Numbered from the stretch's first letter, positions 1-6,472 are shown. The stretch: DNA of 7,375 nucleotides from Conexibacter sp. (GCA_025964055.1 JAOPZP010000191.1:1-7375); one strand, 5' to 3'. A program made the numbers and translations. Notes: generated from the sequence alone by a model not told the origin.

Positions 1-145
1 CGGCCGCGGCGGCCAGGAGCCGCTTGGCGCTCCCGCCGAACATGGTGTCGACGAGCGTGAGCCCGTCGGCCTCGCGGACGAGGTAGGCGTTGACCATGCG
101 GGCGCGGGTGATCTGGGTGACGGACGAGGCGGGGGCAACAGGCAT
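1..145 (-). CDS. Probable metallo-beta-lactamase-fold hydrolase, N-terminal fragment (cut by window edge)
   Basis: Only the first 48 codons are visible; the gene runs off the left edge. Translation from the ATG at 145 gives a short leader, then a segment reading MVNAYLVREADGLTLVDTM followed by a GSAKRLLAAA helix. This matches the opening beta-hairpin of MBL-fold hydrolases, where a strand ending in NAYLV is followed by an acidic turn and a strand ending in LVDT/LIDT before the first helix. The zinc-binding HxHxDH motif, which would decide the call, lies outside the window. The start is supported by a promoter whose predicted transcription start is at or next to the ATG, with no Shine-Dalgarno, so the message is probably leaderless. 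A second in-frame ATG 16 codons later is a less likely start because it would remove part of the first strand. Substrate unknown; such proteins range from glyoxalase II-like thioesterases to lactonases. Confidence 0.65.
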   Translation of the reverse strand, partial: MPVAPASSVTQITRARMVNAYLVREADGLTLVDTMFGGSAKRLLAAAA

Positions 146-150
146 AGCCG

Positions 151-168
151 TAATGCTAACGCCATTAG
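151..168. promoter_or_regulatory. Candidate operator: overlapping inverted repeats inside the promoter
   Basis: On the plus strand, bases 156-168 read CTAACGCCATTAG, a 13-bp palindrome with one mismatched pair (160/164). An overlapping perfect repeat, TAATG (151-155) and CATTA (163-167) with a 7-base spacer, shares its right half. Both cover the -10 box and the adjoining spacer of the promoter at 153-181, where a bound protein would block RNA polymerase. CTAAC/GTTAG-type half-sites resemble operators of some TetR-family repressors, but no regulator gene is visible here and the assignment is inference. Confidence 0.35.
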
Positions 169-181
169 TTTCGTGCGTCAA
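153..181 (-). promoter_or_regulatory. Sigma70-type promoter for the MBL-fold gene, probably leaderless
   Basis: On the minus strand a TTGACG -35 box (181-176) is separated by exactly 17 bp from a TAGCAT -10 box (158-153). Only seven bases (TACGGCT) lie between the -10 box and the ATG at 145, so transcription should start at or within a base or two of the start codon. No purine-rich ribosome binding site is present. The spacer is AT-richer than the surrounding coding DNA. The whole element fits in the 45-bp gap after the thioesterase stop codon and implies the hydrolase is transcribed independently of the upstream operon. Leaderless mRNAs are common in actinobacteria. Confidence 0.6.
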
Positions 182-190
182 GCCACGGCG

Positions 191-916
191 TCAGGCCGCG
201 AGGGCGAACGACGCGTGGACCTCGCCCGCCTCGGCCACGAGCCAGCGCCGCGGCCCCTGCGCGAGCACCGCGAACGTCCCCGGCTGCGCGGGCGTCCGGA
301 ACTCCAGCTCGACGTCCAGGGCCTCCGGCTCCGGACCGGCCAGCAGCTCGTCCTCGAGCACCGACCAGTACGCGGCGTTGTTGATGTGGCCGGCCAGGTC
401 GAGCTCGCTGGACCGGAAGCACCACGGCCGCGCGCTCGCCGCCCCGTCGGCCGGCGGCGCCGGGTGCCGCAGTCGCGCCTTGACCTCCCGTCCCGCCGAG
501 GAGGCGCGATACAGCTCGAGCTCCTCGTCGCTCAGCGGCACCGGCCGCCCGCTGGAGGGATCGAGGTGCACCCACAGCGCGACGGCCTCGACCCGGCCAC
601 CGCCCGGCGTCGTCACCGTCGTGCGCCGCTGCGCCCACATGCGGCCCAGGCCGCTGGCGAACGTGCGCACCGTCGCGGGCTCGTCGAAGCGCGGGAAGCG
701 GTCCACCAGCATGCGCGCCCGGCGCACGACCCACACGGCGCGGTCGCCGACGCCGGCGTCGCTGACGTCGGCCAGCGCGACGTCCTGCAGCCAGCGCGCC
801 AGCGCGTCGAGCCGCACGCGGCCGCCCGGCGCGGCGTCGGCCAGCCCGGGTCGCATGGTCTGGGCGAACACCCGGCCCTCGACCGGGGCCGCCACGATCT
901 CGTCGAAGCCGCTCAA
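191..916 (-). CDS. Acyl-ACP thioesterase (FatA/FatB-like, double hotdog)
   Basis: A 241-aa protein of the length and layout of bacterial acyl-ACP thioesterases, which hydrolyse acyl-ACP in the cytoplasm to free fatty acid and ACP. The N-terminal hotdog (about 12-140) begins with an F-A-Q-T-M-R-P-G strand followed by the helix RVRLDALARWLQDVA, as in the family. The C-terminal hotdog (about 162-240) carries the signature LDLAGHINNAAYW (172-184), with Asp173 and His177 at the positions of the catalytic Asp and His of plant FatB. The Asn between them in plants (D-x-N-x-H) is Ala175 here, and the later YRREC-like strand reads EFRTPA (205-210), so the plant catalytic Glu is also absent; I believe such variation occurs in actinobacterial homologues. 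The start is TTG with no clear ribosome binding site, ten bases after the stop of the propeller gene; GTG at 895 is an alternative. Position suggests it is the last gene of the operon. Confidence 0.85.
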   Translation of the reverse strand: MSGFDEIVAAPVEGRVFAQTMRPGLADAAPGGRVRLDALARWLQDVALADVSDAGVGDRAVWVVRRARMLVDRFPRFDEPATVRTFASGLGRMWAQRRTTVTTPGGGRVEAVALWVHLDPSSGRPVPLSDEELELYRASSAGREVKARLRHPAPPADGAASARPWCFRSSELDLAGHINNAAYWSVLEDELLAGPEPEALDVELEFRTPAQPGTFAVLAQGPRRWLVAEAGEVHASFALAA

Positions 917-926
917 GTCGGGGACG

Positions 927-3900
927 CTACCGAGCGCGGCTGAGGATCCGCGTCGAGCTGCCCGCCGCCACCCGCGCGTTGCCGCCGAACCGCGCCGACA
1001 CCTTCAGCGCGCGCCAGCTGCGCGCCTTGGACGGCAGGTTGATGTGCACGACGAAGCGCCCGCCGCGCAGGCGCCGGCCCGTCACGGTGGTCACGGTCTT
1101 CTTGGTGGTGATCTGCGCCGACACCGTGAGGCTGAGCGACCCGGTGGCCTGCGGGCTCGACAGGCCCACCACGGTGAGCCGGCGCAGGTCGCGGGCGACT
1201 GCCACGCGCGTGATCACGAGCCCCGGGTCCACCTTGGCGCCCGGCGCTCGGACGTCCTGTCCGGTGAGGCCGGCGCCGATCGGGACCGGCGTCAACCCCG
1301 GGACCTGCGGCGCCGCACCCGCGGTGGCACCGACCACGTCCGTGCCACCCGGGTCCGCGGGCGCGCCCGGATCGGCCGGAGCTCCCGGGCCCGCCGCGGC
1401 CGTCGTTCCCGTCGCCGTGACCGGAACGTCGCGGACGCCGGTCCCGTCGCCCGCGTTGAGCGACCAGTGGTCGGCCACCGTCCCGGGAGCGGTCGGCGCG
1501 AAGCGCACGTGCACCGTGAAGCTCTCTCCGGCGGGGACGGTGGCGCCCTCCGGCAGCGCGTCGAGCGCGGTCAGCGCCGGGTGCGTCGGGAGCTTGGAGC
1601 GCGTGAACGTCATCGCGCTGTCACCGGTGTTCGACAGCGTCACCGCGACGGTCTTCTCGCTCCCGACCGGGACGTTCCCGAACTCCCAGCCGGCGCCCGG
1701 CGCGACGACGAGGTGGGGTCCGAGCCCCGCTCTGCCCGACAGCCCGACGGTCTTGTCGCCGCCGCTGGTGTTCAGCGTCAGCGCATCGGCGGCCGGCCCG
1801 GCCGCGGTCGGGTGGTAGGTCACCGTCACGTTGATCGCGTCGCCGGGCGCGATCTGGGCATTGGCGGCCGGGGCGCCCTGCAGGCTGAACGGCGCACCGG
1901 GCGGCGTCAGCGACTGGATCGTCAGCGGCTGGCCGCCGGCGTTGCCGAACGTCACCGTGGCCGTCCGCTGCTGGCCGACGACCGCTCCGCCGAACGACAC
2001 CGTCGGCGGCGAGGCCGTCAGCAACGCCCCCGCCGCCTGACCGGTCCCGCTGAGGCCGAAGGTGAACGGGCCCTTGTTGGTGGTGACGGTCAGCGTGCCG
2101 CCCGCGATCCCGGGCGAGGCCGGGGTGAAGTCGACGGGCACCGTCAGGCTGCCGCCGGCCGGGAACGCCGCGGGCAGCCCGAGCCCGCCCGACGACGCGG
2201 CGAACTTCGACGGCGAGGCGCCGACCGCCGTGATCGTCACGCCGGGCCCGACCGTGAGCTTGACGTCGGCGTGCGACGTCGTCCCGATCGTGGTGACCGG
2301 GAAGGTCGTCTGGGGCGCCTGCACGTCGGCCTGGACCGGTGCGCCGAAGCCCATCACCTTGCCGTCGCGCGTCGCCACGTACACGCGGCCGTCGCCCACG
2401 CCCGGCATCGTGAACTTCGCCGACGTCCCGATCGGCCAGGACTGGCGCAGCTGCAGGTGGCCGTTGACCGGCACCGCGTCGTAGGCGCGCAGCTGCGCGC
2501 CCTCGCCCGACCCGCCGGGCGCCCAGATGATCCACAGCACCGCCGAGCCCGAAGTCGTGGCATCGGAGGTGATCACCGGCGCGCTGGAGCTGAACCCGAA
2601 CGCGTCGTCGGACGACACCGGCGCGTCGAGCGACGGCACGCCGTCCACGCCCTTGCGGTACCGGTAGAGCTTGAGGAAGCCGGCCGACCCGCCGGAGGCC
2701 GGCGCGTCGCCGCCGGCCGGCGACGCGGTCGGGATGGCGATCCAGCCGCCGTCGCCGGGCCAGACGCCGGGCCGCGACCAGACGCCCCCGGACGGGCCCA
2801 TGCGGCTGAGCACGCGGTCGCCGCCGCCGGTGCCCGTGGCCATCCCGCCGAGGTCGTCCCGGTTGAGCAGGTAGACGTAGCCGGCCTTGCCCACGGCGAC
2901 CGCCACGTGCGGGAACTGCGGCGTGCCGAAGACGTCGTCGCGCAGCGAGGTGACACCGCCCGAGGCGAAGTCGGCGTCGTAGAGGTCCAGGTCGGCGGCG
3001 TCGTAGGGCGCGAAGAAGTCCATCGCCTTCAACGTTCCGTCGGTCTGCACGGCGAGCCGCACCACCGACTCGCCGAACACGTCGCCCGGCGCGGCCTGCG
3101 GCGCGATCGGCGAACCGCCGTTGCCGGTCGACACGTAGATCCGGCCGGGGCCGTCGGACATCAGGCCCGAGCCCGCCTGCCAGATGCCCGCCCCGCCGTA
3201 GGCCGCCGCCCACCGCGCCTTCATCGTGCCGTCGGTCTTGACGCCGAACACCCAGCCCCGCCAGGGGCCCTGGTCGCAGTGCCCGCCGAAGCCGACGTAG
3301 ACGACGCCGTCCATCAGCAGCAGCCCCGGGCGCTGCAGCTCGTACTTGGGGTCGAACGTGACGCCTGGAAGGTTGTCGGCGGCGCCCTGGAGCTGGACGG
3401 GGAAGCCGGCGCGGTCGGCGCCGGTCGCGACGTCCAGCGCGTCGAGCCAGTAGACCGCCGCCCCGCTGTTGCCCGAGGCATAGGTCTTGTGCGTCAGGTA
3501 CATCGTGTTGGTGGCCCGGTCGACGACCGGCGTGGAGGTCACCCCGATGTCGGGCAGCAGGTCGCTGCAGCTGACGTCGAGGGGGTTGAACGGCGTGGGG
3601 TGCAGCAGCTTCCGGCTCCACGTCGTGGCGCCGCTCTCGGCGTCGAAGCTCGAGACCTGGTTGCGCTGCGTGGCCACGAGGACGTGGCCGGCGCTCACCA
3701 GCGGCTGCGCGTAGACCTGGCCGTCGACGTCGGCGCTCCAGAGCCTGCCGAACGTGCCGCCGCCGACCAGGTCGGGGGCGAGCTTCGGCTGGTCGGGGTA
3801 CCAGCCGTCGCGCAGGTCGCTGCCGCTGTTGGTGATCGACGCCGCCGACGCGTATCCGGCGCCGCCGGCGCTGAGCAGCACCACCATCCAGGCGAGGCCT

Positions 3901-3950
3901 GCGATCCGCCGCAGCGCCGCGCCGCGTGCCTGTGCGGATCCCCATGCCAT
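927..3950 (-). CDS. Exported PQQ-like beta-propeller protein with three ASH/choice-of-anchor-D-like modules
   Basis: A 1007-aa secreted protein. Residues 1-36 form a signal peptide: Arg-containing start, a hydrophobic core (LAWMVVLLSAGGAG) and a YASA/AS cleavage site. Residues about 45-545 carry PQQ-propeller-like repeats: LWSADVDGQVYAQPLV, VLVATQRNQVSSFDAESG, STPVVDRATNTMYLTHK, RIYVSTGNGG, GYVYLLNRDD, DGRVYVATRDGKVMGF. Three beta-sandwich modules follow (about 547-637, 644-739, 746-849), each with the V-G-x-x-x-T-x-x-V-T-x-x-N / DFTP-FAP pattern of ASH (choice-of-anchor D) domains. Then come a linker with APADPG repeated twice (about 851-909) and an Ig-like C-terminal module ending in RFGGNARVAAGSST. 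No enzymatic residues are recognised, and there is no LPxTG or terminal membrane helix, so it is probably released or loosely surface-bound. Two cysteines (128, 225) could pair. ATG at 3950 is preferred because it gives a normal signal peptide; GTG at 4013 would overlap the ATPase stop as GTGA and add 21 residues. Function unknown. Confidence 0.8.
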   Translation of the reverse strand: MAWGSAQARGAALRRIAGLAWMVVLLSAGGAGYASAASITNSGSDLRDGWYPDQPKLAPDLVGGGTFGRLWSADVDGQVYAQPLVSAGHVLVATQRNQVSSFDAESGATTWSRKLLHPTPFNPLDVSCSDLLPDIGVTSTPVVDRATNTMYLTHKTYASGNSGAAVYWLDALDVATGADRAGFPVQLQGAADNLPGVTFDPKYELQRPGLLLMDGVVYVGFGGHCDQGPWRGWVFGVKTDGTMKARWAAAYGGAGIWQAGSGLMSDGPGRIYVSTGNGGSPIAPQAAPGDVFGESVVRLAVQTDGTLKAMDFFAPYDAADLDLYDADFASGGVTSLRDDVFGTPQFPHVAVAVGKAGYVYLLNRDDLGGMATGTGGGDRVLSRMGPSGGVWSRPGVWPGDGGWIAIPTASPAGGDAPASGGSAGFLKLYRYRKGVDGVPSLDAPVSSDDAFGFSSSAPVITSDATTSGSAVLWIIWAPGGSGEGAQLRAYDAVPVNGHLQLRQSWPIGTSAKFTMPGVGDGRVYVATRDGKVMGFGAPVQADVQAPQTTFPVTTIGTTSHADVKLTVGPGVTITAVGASPSKFAASSGGLGLPAAFPAGGSLTVPVDFTPASPGIAGGTLTVTTNKGPFTFGLSGTGQAAGALLTASPPTVSFGGAVVGQQRTATVTFGNAGGQPLTIQSLTPPGAPFSLQGAPAANAQIAPGDAINVTVTYHPTAAGPAADALTLNTSGGDKTVGLSGRAGLGPHLVVAPGAGWEFGNVPVGSEKTVAVTLSNTGDSAMTFTRSKLPTHPALTALDALPEGATVPAGESFTVHVRFAPTAPGTVADHWSLNAGDGTGVRDVPVTATGTTAAAGPGAPADPGAPADPGGTDVVGATAGAAPQVPGLTPVPIGAGLTGQDVRAPGAKVDPGLVITRVAVARDLRRLTVVGLSSPQATGSLSLTVSAQITTKKTVTTVTGRRLRGGRFVVHINLPSKARSWRALKVSARFGGNARVAAGSSTRILSRAR

Positions 3951-4009
3951 CACCCAGGTAACGACGCGGACCCCCTCCAGCTTCCGGTGACACGCCGCCG
4001 GGGGTCCGA

Positions 4010-4759
4010 TCACAGCCGTCCAGCGTCGAGCAGGCGGCGCAGGAAGCGCTGCGTCTCCGGGTGCTCCGGCGAGCCGAACATGTGCTCGGGGTCGCCCCGC
4101 TCGACGATCGCTCCGTCGTGCAGGAAGCAGACCTCGTCGGCCACCTCGCGGGCGAAGCCCATCTCGTGGGTTGCGATCAGCATGGTCATGCCCTCGCCCT
4201 TGAGGTCGGCCACGAGCTGCAGGATCTCGCCGACCAGCTCGGGGTCCAGGGCGCTGGTGATCTCGTCGAGCAAGAGCGCCCGCGGCCGGGTCGCCAGCGC
4301 GCGGGCGATCGCCACGCGCTGCTGCTGGCCGCCCGAGAGGCGGTCGGGGAAGTCGTGCTCGCGGCCGGCGAGCCCGAAGCGCGTCAGCAGCTCGCGGGCG
4401 CGCTCCTCGGCCTCCAGGCGCCCGACGCCCTGCGCGCGCACGGGCGCGAGGACGAGGTTCTGCAGGACGGTCATGTGCGGGAACAGGTTGAAGGCCTGGA
4501 AGACCATGCCGAGCCGGCGACGGACCTCGATCGGGTCGACCGACGGGTCGGTGATCACCGCGCCGTCGAGCAGGACGTCGCCGTCGTCGATGTCCTCCAG
4601 CAGGTCGATGCAGCGCAGCAGCGTCGACTTGCCCGAGCCCGACGCACCGATCAGCGCGATCGCCCCGTGCTCGCGCACGGCGAGGTCGATGCCGCGTAGG
4701 ACCGGGCGCTCGCCGTAGGCCTTCGTGACCCCGCGGACCTCCAGGACGACGTCGCTCAC
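4010..4759 (-). CDS. Polar amino-acid ABC transporter, ATP-binding protein (GlnQ/HisP type)
   Basis: A 249-aa ABC ATPase that energises the importer from the cytoplasmic face of the membrane. All nucleotide-binding motifs are present: Walker A GASGSGKST (38-46), Q-loop Gln88 in MVFQAFNLFPHMT, signature LSGGQQQR (141-148), Walker B ALLLDE (161-166), D-loop SALD (169-172) and switch His198 in IATHEMGFA. The FNLFPHMTVLQN and SALDPELVGE sequences are typical of the amino-acid subfamily. The residue after the catalytic Glu166 is Ile (DEIT), not the usual Pro (DEPT); activity should be kept. The GTG at 4759 is chosen because it overlaps the permease stop by four bases (GTGA) and gives the normal family length; the frame is open a further 27 codons upstream, but that stretch is the permease's C-terminal coding region. 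GTGA overlap implies translational coupling to the permease. Amino-acid specificity cannot be read from this subunit. Confidence 0.93.
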   Translation of the reverse strand: MSDVVLEVRGVTKAYGERPVLRGIDLAVREHGAIALIGASGSGKSTLLRCIDLLEDIDDGDVLLDGAVITDPSVDPIEVRRRLGMVFQAFNLFPHMTVLQNLVLAPVRAQGVGRLEAEERARELLTRFGLAGREHDFPDRLSGGQQQRVAIARALATRPRALLLDEITSALDPELVGEILQLVADLKGEGMTMLIATHEMGFAREVADEVCFLHDGAIVERGDPEHMFGSPEHPETQRFLRRLLDAGRL

Positions 4760-5631
4760 AGCGCCACCGCCCCGCCCCGCGAGCGGCGCGAGCGCGCCTG
4801 CAGGTGGTCGACGAGCCGCGCCAGCGGGATCGTCACGCACAGGTACAGCAGCGCCACCGACACCAGCGGCGTGTAGACGAAGTTCGAGGCGGCGTCGATC
4901 TGGGCGATGCGGAACGCCTCAGCCGGCCCGAGGATCGAGATCAGCGCCACGTCCTTCTGCAGCGCGATGAAGTCGTTGAGCAGCGGCGGGATCACGCGGC
5001 GGACCGCCTGCGGCACGATGACGTGGCGCATCGCCTGCACGCGCGTGAGCCCGAGGGCCAACGCGCCGGCCATCTGCGTCGGGTGGACCGAGTCGATCCC
5101 CGAGCGGTACACCTCGGCGACGTAGGCGGAGTACGACAGCGCCAGCGCGGCCCCGCCGAGCACCAGCGGGTCGGTCGGCAGGCCCTTGAGGCTCAGCGCC
5201 AGCACGCCGAACCCGACCAGGTAGACCAGCAGGATCGTCGGCACGCCGCGCATCACGTCGCAGAAGACGACGGCGATGGCGCGGAACGGGAAGAGCGCCG
5301 GGGTCCGCGTCGTGCGCACCAGCGCGATGGACAGCCCGATGACGAGCACGATCGCCTCGACGATCACGAACAGCTTGACGTCGAGCCAGAAGCCGCGCAG
5401 CACGTCTGGGAACGACGCCCGGAAGTCGTGGACGCTGAAGAACGTGTCGCGCACATCGGGCCAGCCCGGCGCGGTGAGGATCCACGCCGCCAGCGCGCCG
5501 AGGACGACCAGCGTCGAGACGGCCGCGACGGCCGTCCGGCGCTGTGCGCGCCGCCGCCGGGCGGCGGCGCGCACCTCCTGCCGTGATGCGCTCAGCGCAG
5601 CTCCGGGGCGCCGGCCGCCGTGCCCATCCAC
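4756..5631 (-). CDS. Polar amino-acid ABC transporter, permease (HisM/GlnP type)
   Basis: The membrane subunit of the importer, 291 aa from the GTG at 5631. An Arg-rich cytoplasmic N-terminus (21-32) precedes the first membrane segment (about 34-53); further segments lie at about 84-105, 117-147, 155-175, 220-240 and 255-275. The region AEVYRSGIDSVHPTQ...ALGLTRVQAMRHVIVPQAVRRVIPPLLNDF (172-221) is the EAA coupling loop, which contacts the ATPase. Its usual Glu-Ala-Ala is MAGAL here, but the downstream Gly and the IPPL-N-FI-L-KD block are kept. Fusion to a binding domain is excluded because the lipoprotein is separate. The start is unsettled. GTG 5631 has GAGG four bases upstream but overlaps the lipoprotein gene by 40 bases. 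GTG 5574 (272 aa) overlaps the AGGAGGTG sequence itself and begins a perfect hairpin. A CTG at 5595 would overlap the lipoprotein stop as CTGA. The membrane part is identical in all three. Confidence 0.92.
   Translation of the reverse strand: MDGHGGRRPGAALSASRQEVRAAARRRRAQRRTAVAAVSTLVVLGALAAWILTAPGWPDVRDTFFSVHDFRASFPDVLRGFWLDVKLFVIVEAIVLVIGLSIALVRTTRTPALFPFRAIAVVFCDVMRGVPTILLVYLVGFGVLALSLKGLPTDPLVLGGAALALSYSAYVAEVYRSGIDSVHPTQMAGALALGLTRVQAMRHVIVPQAVRRVIPPLLNDFIALQKDVALISILGPAEAFRIAQIDAASNFVYTPLVSVALLYLCVTIPLARLVDHLQARSRRSRGGAVAL
5544..5574. repeat. Perfect GC-only-rich inverted repeat, 15-bp arms, 1-base centre
   Basis: Left arm 5544-5558 (GTGCGCGCCGCCGCC) is the exact reverse complement of right arm 5560-5574, with one central base at 5559. 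In the operon mRNA it would form a stem of about 14 GC-dominated pairs closed by a three-base loop. It begins 18 bases after the stop codon of the binding-protein gene and directly abuts or overlaps an AGGAGGTG sequence (5579-5572). It lies in the Arg/Ala-rich N-terminal coding region of the permease. There is no T-tract, so it is not a standard intrinsic terminator. A role in mRNA stability or translation control is inference. Confidence 0.75.
5572..5579 (-). promoter_or_regulatory. Strong Shine-Dalgarno-like sequence AGGAGGTG with misplaced start
   Basis: The minus strand reads AGGAGGTG, an exact match to eight bases of the consensus anti-Shine-Dalgarno complement, 13 bases after the binding-protein stop codon. 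No ATG, GTG or TTG in the permease frame follows at the usual 5-10 base spacing; the only in-frame GTG is part of the motif itself. It may recruit ribosomes for re-initiation on the permease, or be a chance product of the codons for Gln-Glu-Val. Confidence 0.4.
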
Positions 5632-6470
5632 TTGGCCTCGATCGCCTTGAGCTCACCCGAGCTCGTCAGCTTCTCGACGGCCTGGTCGACGCACGGCGTC
5701 AGCTTGGAGTCCTTCTGCAGGACGGCGCCCCAGGCGTCGCCGCCCGGCGCGGCGAACTGGCCGACGATCTTGGCGGCCGGCACCTGCGCGGCGGTCAGGT
5801 AGAACGCGGTGGGCAGGTCGACGACGACCGCATCGACGCGACCGGTCTTCAGCGCCCGCACGACGTCGTTGGAGTCGTTGAACACCTGCGGCTGCGCCGA
5901 CGGCTGGATCGTCGCGTTGGCCGCGTCGAGGCTCGTCGTGCCGAGCTGGACGCCCAACTTGGTGGACTTCAGCGCAGCCAGCGAGGTCGCGCTCGCCGCG
6001 GCGGACTTCTTCAGCGCCACGACGGCCTGCGGGGCCGTGTAGTAGGGCTTGGAGAAGTCCACGCGCTTGGCGCGCGCGGGCGAGATCGAGATCTGGTTGA
6101 GGTCGAGGTCGAACTTCTTGGGCCCCGGCGCGTAGGACGAGTTGAACGGCACCACCGTCCACGTCACCTCGGCCGGCGTGAAGCCGAGCTGCTGGGCGAT
6201 CGCGTAGGCGACGGCGCTCTCGAACCCCTTGCCGTTGGACGGCGTGTCGCTGTCGAAGTACGGCGGGTAGGCGGGCTTGTCGGTGCCGACGGTCAGCTTG
6301 CCGGCGCTGAGCAGCGACAGGTTGGCCTTCGTGCAGGTCGTGGCGGCGGACGCCGACTTCGTGGTCGATGCCGCGGTGGTCGAGGACGACGACGAGCTGC
6401 TGCTGCCGCAGGCGCCGAGGATGAGCGCGGCTGGAATGAGGATCGCCGCCACGGCGAGGCGAACAGACAT
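5592..6470 (-). CDS. Amino-acid ABC transporter substrate-binding lipoprotein (SBP_bac_3 family)
   Basis: A 292-aa lipoprotein that binds the transported solute outside the membrane. The signal peptide ends in a lipobox, LGAC, with lipidated Cys21, followed by a Ser/Thr/Ala-rich flexible tether (about 22-45). The mature domain is family 3 (periplasmic-binding fold, two lobes): LTVGTDKPAYPPYF (59-72), GKGFESAVAYAIAQQLGF, and DLNQISISPARAKRVDFSKPYY (123-144). Arg133 matches the residue that binds the ligand carboxylate in HisJ/GlnH, and Asp218 in GRVDAVVVDLPTA the one that holds the amino group, so an alpha-amino acid is the likely ligand; which one is not decided. Cys46 and Cys260 could form a disulphide tying the N-terminus to the C-terminal helices. 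ATG at 6470 lies two bases after the EamA stop, with GGGAG ten bases upstream; TTG at 6476 (two residues longer) would overlap that stop as TTGA. The next genes supply its permease and ATPase. Confidence 0.93.
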   Translation of the reverse strand: MSVRLAVAAILIPAALILGACGSSSSSSSSTTAASTTKSASAATTCTKANLSLLSAGKLTVGTDKPAYPPYFDSDTPSNGKGFESAVAYAIAQQLGFTPAEVTWTVVPFNSSYAPGPKKFDLDLNQISISPARAKRVDFSKPYYTAPQAVVALKKSAAASATSLAALKSTKLGVQLGTTSLDAANATIQPSAQPQVFNDSNDVVRALKTGRVDAVVVDLPTAFYLTAAQVPAAKIVGQFAAPGGDAWGAVLQKDSKLTPCVDQAVEKLTSSGELKAIEAKWMGTAAGAPELR

Positions 6471-6472
6471 GG

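Noticed and set aside
2703..2727. Inverted repeat with 10-bp arms and a 5-base loop inside the propeller gene
   Set aside because: The arms match exactly, but it lies mid-gene in Gly/Ala/Pro codons, has no T-tract and no regulatory position; repeats of this size are expected by chance at this GC content.
1621..3993. Minus-strand open frame of 790 codons overlapping the propeller gene in another frame
   Set aside because: Arg-rich shadow frame; the signal peptide, propeller repeats and ASH-like modules are all in the other frame.
3951..4009. Possible promoter or terminator between the ATPase and propeller genes
   Set aside because: No convincing -35/-10 pair and no hairpin with a T-tract; a GGAGGGGG stretch lies too far from the preferred ATG to serve it as an ordinary ribosome site.
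90..4718. Uninterrupted plus-strand open frame of 1542 codons
   Set aside because: It is antisense to three well-supported genes, its translation is Arg/Ala/Gly/Pro-rich without any family motif, and long stop-free antisense frames are expected in very GC-rich coding DNA.
6358..6405. Trinucleotide-like run encoding the Ser/Thr tether of the lipoprotein
   Set aside because: Codons vary within the run, and such tethers are normal after a lipobox; no evidence of a phase-variable repeat.
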